From the NCBI GenBank assembly GCA_030704615.1, contig CM060732.1:26660001-26724000 (forward strand): a stretch of DNA of 64,000 nt. The letters are read 5' to 3'. The position numbers and the translations under genes were made by a program. The notes below the pieces were generated by a model. It did no database searches, was not told the origin of the DNA, and saw nothing but the letters and a program-made list of their open reading frames with translations. This document shows positions 34,494-45,632 of this stretch, in pieces (positions within the stretch are counted from its first letter, which is position 1; the number at the start of each line of letters is the position of its first letter). The stretch is from Takakia lepidozioides (lineage: Eukaryota > Streptophyta > Takakiopsida > Takakiales > Takakiaceae).

Positions 34494-35808
34494 ATGGCGG
34501 GCTACGAGAGTGCCGAAGGGGTGGTGGAGGAGATCGCCAAGCTGAGCGTGGAGCAGCTGCGGCAGGTGAAGGAGCAAGTGGATTCCGAGGTTTCAATGTT
34601 GCAAGACAGTCTCTCCAGTATACGCACCGCTGCTACACGCTTTGAGTTGGCCTCCAAGGCCCTGCAAACGCTCTCGTTGCAGCCTGCCGGTATTTCATAA
34701 TCTCAAAGAATTGTTATTTTCAGTTGGGTGCAGTCACTGTCTCGAAATATCTAACACTGTGGCTGTGCAAGAATTCAGTCTACTTGTCTGCATTCTAGGT
34801 TTAAGAGAACTAGCGGTTTCTTCCTCAGTTGTGCTCAGTCGTTTGGAGTCAAGATAGATTGTCTCATTCTTGTGTGATGGGCCGTAAGAAAATTATTGGC
34901 CATGCAGGAAAGAAGATGCTGGTGCCTTTGACTGCGTCGCTGTATGCCCCTGGCACTCTTACCAATACGGACAGAGTCTTAGTAGACGTGGGCACCGGCT
35001 ACTACATCGAAGTAATTCATCTTTGCACTGTCACTCTGCCTATCCAACAGAGGTTTTTGTTTTTAATTTTTGTCAGTTCCAAACATGGTAGATCCACCTG
35101 CATTCATTCATTCAGCAATAAAAACTTCTTCAAAACGTCCTTTTCTGTACAAAAGAGATTGCTGCTGCAACAGCGTCTGCTATCTTTCGTTTTCCCTGGC
35201 CTTCCGATCTAAATTTCTTTCTTATGTATCCGTTTTTGCTTTGTTGAGGACCTCAGCAAAAGGGAGACAGAGGGACAAAGAGAGAAAGTTTCTTTATGGT
35301 TTTGGGGTTTGGACTGGGATGACGATTTGTGAATAACGTAATGTGCAATTGCAGAAGTCATTGCCTGATGGGAAGAACTATTGTGAGCGCAAGATCAAGT
35401 TTTTGAAAGCCAACCACGATAAGCTGGTGGAGGTTAGCTTACTTTCTCAGTCTCCATTAAGAAGGTCAACTTATCTCCAGGGATTGGGTCAACTTTGCCA
35501 CATTATCCAAGGTTAGGGTAGGAGAGCACGTGTTCACCCATTTCACTGGTCCAGTTTGGTAGGAACTTTCTCTGCCGAACTGTGTGGGCCTGGAATTCTG
35601 TTTGTTTGTTTCTTGACTGGCATCACTCTGCCTCTGCATTGTGACTTTCACACATGAAGAAAGAGTGGGAAAGAGCAGGTTCAATTAAGAGTTGGTACCT
35701 GATTGACAGGTGGTTGGCGGCAAGCAGAATGCTGCAGAACAAGTGTCTATGGTGTTACAGGCCAAATTGCGACAGGGCACAGGCATCAAAGAGCAGCAAC
35801 GGTCGTAG
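34494..35808 (+). CDS. PFD5: Prefoldin subunit 5, 4 exons
   Basis: Exons 34494-34689, 34908-35011, 35355-35432 and 35710-35808 join in phase to 158 residues, the usual size. The N-terminal helix includes [20 protein letters not shown]; the beta-hairpin core is [15 protein letters not shown] and [14 protein letters not shown]; the C-terminal helix has [13 protein letters not shown]. This is an alpha-type prefoldin with two coiled-coil arms around a hairpin. As part of the hexameric prefoldin complex it would hold unfolded actin and tubulin for the CCT chaperonin in the cytosol. All splice sites are GT-AG. The third intron contains no recognisable repeat. Confidence 0.96.
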
Positions 35809-37098
35809 GGGCCTCACACATTTTGTACATGTTTCACGGCTTTCATTTCTTGATGGTCATCTGTGTAGGACAGAAGGGAGTATTCCTTCGCTTTGGTCCA
35901 CCCTGTGATTTGAAGGAGTACAAGACCTGCTATTCCATTGTGACCACCTGCAAACCTCTCTTGACAAAGCCTCCATGAGGAGGTACTTTAGGTCTTGAAC
36001 ACACATGGTTGTGCGAAGGAAAGAAACCAAAGGCTGGTGTTCATATAGACGGTGAGATCTTTCTCACATTCAGAGTGGCAAAGCATGGCCTGCTGCAGAG
36101 TATTAGCCTGAAACAGTAGCATTGTAGATGATTATCAACGCGCTACATATTGCATAGATAAGAGCAAGCAGACTTTCTTGTAGGAAGTCCAACCCATTTG
36201 CCTGTGCAGGTTCCCGGCCCATAACCTGTGATGCTTCAGACCAGTGCTTTCTTCTGCTTTGTCAGTGTGTTATGTGCCAATGTTTTAGTTTCTCAAGTCC
36301 CTCCCTTAAACATCCATTTGGCCAACATATTGTAGAATACAGGCGATATGACTTTGCCAGGGTTCGTCAACATGAGGCATGGCTCAACCTACCTTTGGTG
36401 AAGGTAGGAGTATTGCCAGTCTCCATTCCATATCCGCAAAGAGAGCTCTTGCAGCTGACTCCCCATAATGGAGTGCGCACCTCTCACGGAGAAAACAAGC
36501 AACAAGAACTTCTAACAATACAGAATATCAGTCATCAATCATCAAATTAGGAATGATGAGAAAGTGCTGAATGTTTCTTGAAGTGTGGCCGGAACATGTT
36601 AACAGGCTGCAGAGAGAAGGTCACCCACAATACACCCAGCTTGTGCATATAAGGCCTACAATGACATCTTGGGTGACTGGATACTAGGCAGCTCCCACTG
36701 CCAGCGGGAAACTGTGTAACAACCAAATTCAATCCAGGTCTGAAGGCTAGGGCAGTTTCGTTTCAGGGGACTCCTAGGCACATTATCTCTCTACCTTTTG
36801 TCAAGCCTGCAACTCACAACATTATCCCGACAAAAGGAGCCAAGTCTGGTGAACTGGTCTTGGAAGTGTGATCACGGCTTGGACTCTGTTAGAAAGTGAA
36901 GATTCTAGTTCCCTCTTATGAGCAATCAAGGCAGACCCACTCAGCAGCATAGGAATCATAACAGCAACGCCTTTCTCCAATAGACCACAGTTTTATGTTG
37001 CATCTCCAAGAGATTATATAAAGCACCCACTGTCACTGAGGTAAAGGGGAAATTAATTCAGTATGGAAAAGGTTAAGCTCTCACAGAAAGAGAAATAC
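35809..37098. other. 3' flank of prefoldin 5; no gene seen
   Basis: No exon could be supported. If the orphan minus-strand exon at 37099-37395 belongs to a real gene, its following exons should lie here, but none was recognised. Confidence 0.35.
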
Positions 37099-37395
37099 CT
37101 CGTCCAAAGTTCCTTATCCAATTCTTCCCCAGCAATCCCACCTCCTGTGATCTCTAGCAATTTGTACTGCAAAAAGAGGGGCATGCGAGTGCCAGGATTA
37201 TTGATGAATGCTTTGTCTACAAATCGGGGGATGTAATATAGTTTGGAGCCATTGGTGCGCATAATACCTTCCCACTCAGTTCGCCTAACTAGCTTTCCCC
37301 TTCCAGTTAAATTCTTTGGAACTATTCTGAGCACTACTCCCTCCAAGTAACCTTGGTTCCCCTCCAAGTAAAAGTCTGTCCAAAGTTCATATGCA
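37099..37395 (-). CDS. Orphan exon of an unrecognised protein
   Basis: A 297-base open stretch bordered by a good acceptor (GCTAG before 37395) and a donor (GAG|GTATTT after 37099). It reads AYELWTDFYLEGNQGYLEGV, then GKLVRRTEWEGIMRTNGSKL, YYIPRFVDKAF and NPGTRMPLFLQYKLLEITGG. The hydrophobic/charged alternation and absence of stops look like real protein. It is on the same strand as and 183 bases beyond the stop of the shikimate kinase gene; its phase does not fit the last kinase exons, so it is not an obvious extension. It may be an alternative 3' exon, part of a neighbouring gene, or a relic. Function unknown. Confidence 0.45.
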
Positions 37396-37577
37396 CTAGC
37401 AACCAAATGGAATTAGCCCATAAGGGGAAAACGGTTGGAGAAAACAGAAAATGTAAGAGGATAAGAGATCTGGCTCCAATTTACAGTTTCCTTGGAACCA
37501 TGATTGCCTTTGTAACTGCTCTCGCAAAGTAGCTCAACAGTACATCTTGCTGGCTATATCCTGATATGGTTGGTGGG

Positions 37578-40500
37578 TCAGCAGCCGACTGGGGGTCTTG
37601 TCCGCTTCTTTTCTCTCAACAGCTCACTGATTTTATCCAGAACCTACACATCTCAACACAACACACCCAACAATCACACTGCTGACCTGACTGCTGTGAG
37701 ACCCCTAGTACAACGACAGTGCTGCTGAAGTATTACCCACTGAATCATCAGAAAGTCACACATCCAGGCATTACAAACAAGTATTCCGTCGTAGCCCTTG
37801 CATTCCAACATTATATGACATTTTGGACATTAAAAGAGTTGCACTGTCGAGTTATTTCAGTCAAGATGTCTGCTTGCATCAGTGGCCACAAAATATAGAC
37901 GAAGCAAGCCAAGTTCAGTAATTGCATGTCAACCCTGCCATCACCAAGAACCACAGAGAGCTTTTAAGTACCTTCACAGCAAGCATTACTGGAGTGAGAG
38001 CTGAAGAGTCTTCAATGCCCAACTCTGAGGTAAGTTCTGCCCCACCCAAAACATTTGAACATGAGACCAGATCTACCAAGCATCAGACCTAATATCAATA
38101 CACCTTCGTACATGATTAGAAAACAATACCTTCAACTGAAACAGTTGCATCGGCGTTGGTGTAGGCCGGACCCCTTTCTTCCAACAGCTTTGACAGCCGT
38201 GACACAGCCTGGCAGCACCACAATCAGGCATTTAGCCCCTACCTTACTGTCTCCTTCCTGAGAAAGCATTGGGAGAGGTAATGGTGGTCCCATCTTCTCC
38301 CTTGTACCAAAACCCTGAAAAACCCCTTTAATTGACAGGGTTTAAGGCTTCCCTCCTCCACATATTCCCAACAAACACGTAAACTGCATGATACATTCAA
38401 ATGAGACTCCAAACCACGGAACAGTGGAAATTTGCAGTGTGCCTTGTGCAGGAGGCACCTTGGAACTCACCTGATGGTGGGCACAATCAGGTTCTAACAG
38501 TGGCCGTGATTCAGTGCCCACAGCCATCACACGCTTTGCTAATGCATCCAATGGTACATTCAGCCAAACCGTGATCCCATGCCTCAAGTAACCCCTACCA
38601 TCCATCCAGCCCAGCAATATTACTCTTTAGCCCACAACTCATAACTGATTTACTTTCATGGTATACGTCCCAGGTCTCCAACAGTGCAGCCTGGGAAGTT
38701 TGGCCTTCTTAAAGTCGCAGTTCACTAATCCCTCCCTCCAACCTTCTGCAGGACAAATAGATAGAAACTGGAATTATTTCTTTCTCAACCAACTTAATAT
38801 CTGAAACTCTCCATGGATCTGGAATCCCTTGATTAGCCACGTCTACCATGTGTATGTCCCATGAGAGTTGGACAAGTAACTGCACGAGGAAGACATGGCT
38901 GCCTTTTACCAGTTGTAGGATGCCCGTATTTTACCAGTTGTGAGATCGCACTACAGCGCCTCCGCCAGTGGCAACCACTAAGCGGACCATGGACGATAGC
39001 TGGCTCAGGACCTCACTCTGTACCAAGCCCAGTCAACCCACCAGTAAGTATTGTCTCCACAGTGATCAAAGGTCAAGAATTATAGGGCACCCTTCATGAA
39101 CACGACATCATTCCAGCGTCAACCCAGCAATATTGACCACCCAAGTCACTGCCATATCACACAACACTGAAAGCTCTATCCATCCACAAGGCCTAAGATC
39201 AAGTGTCCAATAATATAGAAAACAGGTCCGACGAAACCAACACAGCTGTCATCTGCAGTTTATGAGGTCACACATTTAACGATGCTGGTGACATTAAGAC
39301 AACCAACCTCCTGGCATATGATACTACAGCATATTGTGTTTCCAACCCTGTTCCTCGGCAGGGGTCCCATATAAAGGGTGGTGCTCCTTTTCCTAGGTCA
39401 GATGGCTAATCACAAGTCAAGACAGAAGTGTACCTCAGCATCTCTGAAACTCTCCTCATCATTCTCTTCAAAAATCTGTGCAACTGTAGCCCCACCTGCA
39501 GCCTGCTCTACGAGCTCATCACTGCTCTTCACAAGCCAACAAGATACTGCTCACTCAGAGACTTCCAATCAAACTAGATCAGAGCAAGGAGCATTATCTG
39601 CCCATAACACCTTCCAGCAAGATCTGTATGTCAAATATTGCCCATCCTCTGGGTGCCGAGTGTCTAAAGGAAGATTGTCACAACCTTTAGCAGATAGTTT
39701 TGAAACACAAAAGACCCTATTTTACCAAGAACAGCACCCATTGTGAGCATCAAGGTGAGACAGGACCCAGCCATAATAATTGCCTCTCATAATCAGCATA
39801 AGTTACTGTTCATATATGGCCATCAGGACTGCACACCACTTCCGTGCAAGACAACAGTGTAGGAAGTTTCCACTTTCCACTGGTTTGTCCTAAATGGGAG
39901 ACTCCCAATCAAGGCTTTGGTGCCCAGGGGACATCCAGTAGGATGCAAAGCTGGCAGGGAGGATTTCCTCAAGCATTGTTATGGGCATGCGATGGGCTCG
40001 GCAGGTGTAGGAGAAACTGGGAATAATCCTATAGTGTAACCCTTGGTAGAAGTTCCCCAGTGGGGAGAGCGTGAGTAGCAACCCCCTCCCCACTATGTCC
40101 CAGAAGTTGGTGTGGCCAACCCTGCAAGGAGGTTCTTTCTCAACATTCCTTGAACCAAAGGGTCTTATATAGAGTTTAAAAGCCAACCTTGATTGTAGAG
40201 TGCACCACCTCTTCACCTTTTCCCCCGAAGAAAAGACATGGCCCAAAAGTGCTCGAGTGACCAGTAGGGGTGGTAACAGAGCAACCAGCCCCATCAAAAT
40301 ATCATAATGCATTGCTTATGCATAGCACAAAGGATGAGGGAGCAAGTGTACCTGTCAAAGAAATAATATCCAAGAGCATCAGACAGAATTTTTCCCACTG
40401 TTGTCTTTCCACTGCCCATCATACCTGCACAAGCAAGCAAGAAGCACTCATAACAATCCATTCTCGATACACGACTACAGCATCATGTTACCTTATACAA

Positions 40501-43015
40501 TGCATTCACTGTCTTTTAAAATTGGAACTTACCAATAAGAAAGATGCAAGTTCCCCTCAGATCTCCTCCAACTTCTTGTGCTTTTTCCTGCAGGTTGTTG
40601 CTATCCTGTGAGTAGATCTGAGGCAATTCTTTACTAACAAGTCCAGTTTTCCCTTTGGAGATGGTATAATTTGCAACAATGGTTTAGCTTTTAGTAACTG
40701 GTGCTGGACAAGGTTGAAGAAAGCTACACAATTTAAGAGATTAGTTTAGTTCAACTTAAAAATTTGACTCAACATCATGCAAATCATGCCATTCTAAGCA
40801 CGTTAATTTCTATTATTTTCCTTTTGAACTTTATAAGAGCACAAAAAGAACATTAAAGGCAGCAGTGTTGACATCTACTGAAATCAATGACCCTTTAGGT
40901 TGTCAGCATTGAATGTCACTGCTCAAGTCAAACATCAGTTATAGTAGTGGATCATGTGGGCGTAGTAGTCTACCTTCAACAACAGCTCATACTCGGCTGC
41001 CACCACAGTATTGGGAGCCTGATTATAATCTGAAACCCTTACGAGATACCCCAATGGTTAGAGCACACCTCAATTAAGATCATATGTACAGGATCTTCAT
41101 GTTTTGAATTTACAAGAACCACACTGCATATGCATGGTATGTAATTCCCTAGTGGATAGACTACAAATGTGATTGCAACTGCGACACTGCCCTCCCCTGT
41201 CCAGAAAGGGGAGAGACTTTGAATCCCCAAAGTATTTTCAGTTCTCCGAAAAAGGGGATCCACATGTTCCTTGTCAGATTGAACATGTAGTTATGTTTCT
41301 TATGCCCAGAGACTGATAAAGGGGATCGAAATATCTCCAAAACTCACACAACCCCCCCAAACAACAAGAAAACCAATGTGACCAACATCATAGTCAAACT
41401 AGAATTACATCCTCGGCATTGGCTTACACAGAGGGATGTGGTAGTATTGTCCGGCCTACAATGTATGACTGTACAAACAAAACTAAGTTACTGAAGGTAG
41501 ACAAGTCCTGATGCTGTTTCAAATAGTCTGCCAACAGTAAGGTCAAACAGATTTGAACTCAAGAACCCCAGGCTGAATGGGGCACCAAGAAGACTTTTCA
41601 GCATAACTCAATGTCACTACCTTCCACCTAGAAAGTAGTGGATGGCAATAAAAGAGTTGAGAAGTAAAATAGCAACACAGTCCATGGCCTTCATGAAGCC
41701 CAGTTCCAGCACACAGTTAAAAATTTCTGGAAGCTGCCGTGACCAACCTGCCAGTCTTGACTTCCATCGCTAACAGACCTTGATCAACAAGGATATTTAG
41801 GTGAAATCAACCAATTCAATTTCCACAAGCAATGGTTGTAACTTAGGTTCACTCACTTGCATGCTCCTCCTCAATTCCATTGAGCTGGTGTAAAGTGCCA
41901 ATGACCCCTGCCTGCCACAAGCATCCAATTGGAGCCACAGATTAGTCCTCACAATCCCATGTTGCAACTACTACCCTTTAAACAGCAAAAGGATTAAAAT
42001 GTTCTCCCTTGGCCTCATAACCAGCAAGACATTGTTCAGTGACGAGAGTTTGTGCCAAATATTCCTTCTGGTGCTCCCTCACCATAGCATTGGTCTCCCT
42101 ACATCAACTACTCTTTGATCAACCCTCCTGTTTCCCACAGAAATGCGTGGTAGAGTACAAATTTTAAAAATCAAACCACAAGGTCAAAAAATAAAAGCCT
42201 TTATGGACCTTGCCGGTAACGGACAGAGGTAGTACTCTTTTATGGCATATATCGTAAGCACAATCAACTGTAATTGTTGTAGTTGCACTTACATTTCTTA
42301 TCGGTCGTAGCCCTACTAGACAATGTCCAGGAGTGAGCCAGGGGTGCACATCATTTACATATAGCTGGTCCACAGTAGTACCAGAAGCGCTAATACAAAT
42401 TATATATCCACTGGCGAAAGTGTACAAGGGTGAAGTCTTTTTGTGTCTGCAATCCCTTTGATAAGTCCTTCTTTTGATTTTGACACGGTCGATTGTGTTT
42501 ATGGACCGCTGTCCATTACCGCCAACGTCCATAAAAGGCTGGTCAAAGAGGATGGTCCTTGATGGACCCAGAGAACAGCTACTAATTGTGAAGTAGGAAG
42601 GAACTACAAGCCCAACCCCGACTACTGTTGTTCGGGCTAGGCCTTCAACAGGCAGGCACGACTTACCAGCTCTAACAACATCATTTACCCAAACATTGCC
42701 CTCATTCCATTGAGGCACACGTGGAAATCCAAACATTGAAAGGTTTTAGAACCGACACACCTTTGTTGCAGATACATCACTTTCAATCCTCGCCCTGTCA
42801 CTCAGGCAAGTCGTTGTCGTGATAATTTGAGGTCTCCTCTTTCCACACCCATCCTGAATTGAAAGCCTCGGGAAGCCCGACCATGATGAAGCTGAATGCA
42901 GCGAACCTCTTCCAGACGATGATGATGACAGTGCTACGTTCCTCCGAGTATAACATCCCTTCAGTGACGTAGATGAGGCACTAGCCACGGCAATGTTGCC
43001 AATCGTGGTGGCCAT
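37578..43015 (-). CDS. SK: Shikimate kinase, chloroplastic, 10 exons
   Basis: Exons (minus): 43015-42761, 41018-40974, 40605-40533, 40424-40352, 39521-39434, 39017-38935, 38594-38471, 38208-38130, 38024-37972, 37643-37578; together 312 residues. The first exon is Ser/Thr/Arg-rich and acid-poor like a plastid transit peptide. The kinase domain has the Walker A loop [14 protein letters not shown], shikimate-binding FFDSDELVE and SFRDAE, the glycine motif [24 protein letters not shown], the lid RPLL and [12 protein letters not shown]; the C-terminus is [15 protein letters not shown]. All catalytic residues are kept, so an active enzyme phosphorylating shikimate in the plastid pathway to chorismate is expected. 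Some stretches ([15 protein letters not shown]) recall the non-catalytic plant paralogue SKL1, but the intact P-loop argues for true kinase. The 45-base second exon is the least certain. Confidence 0.93.
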
Positions 43016-43134
43016 TTTCCTTCAAAAATCCTGCCAAAATGCGATACGTCGTTCTAGCTTCATGACACTCTTTCCAACCTCGAGAAAAAATCATTCAAAA
43101 GCCAAATATCTGTGTTCGCTTTCTCTTCCTCTTG

Positions 43135-43171
43135 TTCTCTCTCTCTCTCTCTCTCTCACCACACACACACA
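43135..43171 (+). repeat. CT then CA dinucleotide repeats in the shikimate kinase leader/promoter
   Basis: A CT run at about 43135-43157 followed by CA repeats to about 43171; on the kinase strand this is a GA/GT-rich tract about 120-155 bases before the ATG. GA tracts are frequent in plant leaders. Confidence 0.9.
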
Positions 43172-43447
43172 ATCACAAAAACTTCCGCAACAATACCGAA
43201 GACTGGAACCAAAATCCAGCACGCACCTTCCCGTCTCCGCCTCCCGTGCACGTAACAAAGTCTTCTTCTTCTTCCCTTCCTCACATATCCAAAATCGACC
43301 CTTACGACTGTCAGCGCCTACATCACGCATACGACAGCTTACGGAACGTTTTGCCCGGGACACTTTTCCCTTCTCTTGCTCCTACAATACCGCGCTCCGC
43401 ACCTCGCTCTCGCACACCCTGCCATGCCACCTCGGCTCCCCTTTCGG

Positions 43448-43456
43448 TAGGGTTTA
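43448..43456 (-). promoter_or_regulatory. Telo-box-like TAAACCCTA upstream of shikimate kinase
   Basis: Read on the coding strand of the kinase this is TAAACCCTA, a one-step permutation of the telo-box, about 430 bases before the start codon. Confidence 0.4.
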
Positions 43457-44150
43457 GTCTATGTTCAACCAGAGTTCCTGGCTTATTTGTAAACAATCAA
43501 TCTTGTTGTCGGACCTGGAGCGACGTTCTGGAATATGACACCGATGCTCTCGATTGGCAAAACAAAATTCTTCAAGACGCGTGTACATAGAATATTTCAT
43601 CCATACTTACAGATGAAATATGTAAATAGGATGTGGTTCATTGGGTAAGTAGACTAGACAAATGCACAAGGGATGTAAGCAATGGGTGATCTTTCAGATA
43701 TTTACAACCTATTTAGTAGAATCATACGGCAGGGCTTGCATGTGTTTACATGCATTTAAGTGTTCTTTTTCAACAAATCTTGCTAGCAGGTTTGGCCGAG
43801 TAGGCTTGAAAGACTAATAGGGTTTGGTGGCCCATACTAAGGACGTTTTCATCCTTATAGGATGAATCTATTAACAGATTTCATTCAAGGTCCATTACAA
43901 AGCTGGCGAGATAGGCTTTAAAATGACGTAAAGAACTATCAGATTTTTTAAATGACTAAGAGAGAATTAAATGATTGAATTTTCCGTCTATCCGAAGGAG
44001 TCCAAAACAAGTGGGTTCGATGAGGTCCCACAAGTGCAAATGGGATTTTAGAGCACTTACGTGGCCCATTTGCACTTAAGCCACTTAATTTTAGAGCACT
44101 GATTCCTGCCCTTTCATATTGTGCTTTCACACAAACAGGCACCTCTTATA
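43457..44150. other. Spacer, no gene seen
   Basis: Ordinary intergenic sequence. An imperfect inverted arrangement around TTTTAGAGCACT(T/G)A occurs at about 44046-44102. No coding evidence. Confidence 0.35.
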
Positions 44151-44678
44151 GTGTATATACCAGTGTTGGATTGGTATATAGGTGAAGGACTGGTATAAAG
44201 TATTGGTATATGCACTGGTATTAGATACCAGACCAAGTCTGGTATCGTTTGGGAGAGTACTTGGTCATATACCAGACCAGGCTGGTATCAGTTTTTTCAT
44301 ACCAGCCACAATACCAGTACTCCCCCGCACTCTACCTCATTTACTCTGGTTTGTGTACCATATTAATTTATGTGTACATTTGCCTATACATTTGTATTTA
44401 TGTATATTTACTTCTAAAGCCATCTTGAATTACAAGTTTATCAAATAGCAAATATCAAGTGAAAATAAATACAATACACATAAAGGATGATACCAAAGTT
44501 GATACCTCATACCAACTGGTATTGTGGTCATGATACTCATACTCATACCAGTATTTGGACAAATATACATCCACCATTATATAGACCAGACTGGTATGAA
44601 AACTTTGTGATACGTCTGGTACCAGGACCAGACTGGTATGGAATAAACTTGATACCAGTCCAACACTGGTGTATACAC
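44151..44678. mobile_element. MITE-like element filled with TGGTAT / ATACCA motifs
   Basis: Left end GTGTATATACCAGTGTTGGA...TGGTAT (44151-44177) is the near-perfect reverse complement of the right end (44652-44678), giving 27-base terminal inverted repeats around a 528-bp unit. Inside, the hexamer TGGTAT or its complement ATACCA recurs many times in both orientations, often within AGACCAGACTGGTAT-type palindromes. The length, TIRs and lack of coding sequence fit a MITE; the superfamily is not clear and no target duplication was established. Confidence 0.8.
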
Positions 44679-45632
44679 CTTGGTGTTGGGGAGATGGAAG
44701 AGACCTTAGGAATTGGGAAATGTGGCCTGAGAGGTAGTGATACATCCCTCTATAAGGGACATGTGGCGTACTATTCCAGTGTGCATCGGTCATAGGCCTG
44801 TGTTTGGTGATAGGCAAACATACCCTACAAGCACCCAAACAAAGGTATCTGCATTTAGGATACATGGTACTTGGTTGGACTGTTTTGGATGTCATGCGCA
44901 CATCTTTCCAAGCTGGATGCTGCATGATTGTCTTGAACTGGGGAGTCTGCGACACCCAAGAGCCTCACATACCTGCGGGTGCAACACAGCAAAACAACCT
45001 AGGACGAATCCAGTTTGTTCCTGATAACGGGCAGTCAGTATAGATATTGGTTTGGGATTTGGGAGGCTTGAAGTTTGACATTTCTTTTGCCTATATCTGC
45101 AGACCACTGAGATCTTAGATAGGCAACTTCGCCTTTTGGGTACTGCGAACTTTTGGGGGGTGGGCCTTATGTACCTTTCTTAAAAAGCCCTCCCAGCCTG
45201 TCTGGAAACCAAAGGAAAGAAATGACTGAACAACAGCCATGGAAAGACCTGCTTTAAGGGACTCTACACATTTGTCTTCCAATATACAAAATGACTGCAA
45301 ATACAGATCAACTATCAACACTAGAGCCGCCCTTACCCATTAAGAAACTCCTGCATGGACACCCCTGGGCTGTATCCATAACACATAAAACAGTAAAACT
45401 TCATGCATTGCCCAATCTTGAGCAGAGTAAACGATGCTAACAACCCAAAGTTGTCCTGCTTGAAGAGACAACACTCCTTTAACTATGCCTCCTCCAGACT
45501 ACAGCACCCAATGTGAGCAACCCCAAGAACCCTCCAACAACTGACCCAGTCTGTGAACTACCATGACACTGAACAATGCAGGTTTGTAGCTATGCAGCCA
45601 AGCCTCCAAAAAACTGTGACAAAAGTGGCCAT
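44679..45632. other. 3' flank of the RS-cyclophilin gene; no gene seen
   Basis: No exon, RNA gene or repeat was recognised. Confidence 0.35.

Noticed and set aside
42164..42736. 190-residue open frame on the minus strand just after shikimate kinase exon 1
   Set aside because: It lies inside intron 1, has no domain and does not connect in phase to the kinase exons; exon 1 has a good donor at 42760.
44455..44955. 166-residue minus-strand frame
   Set aside because: Most of it translates the TGGTAT repeats of the MITE; no protein-like composition.
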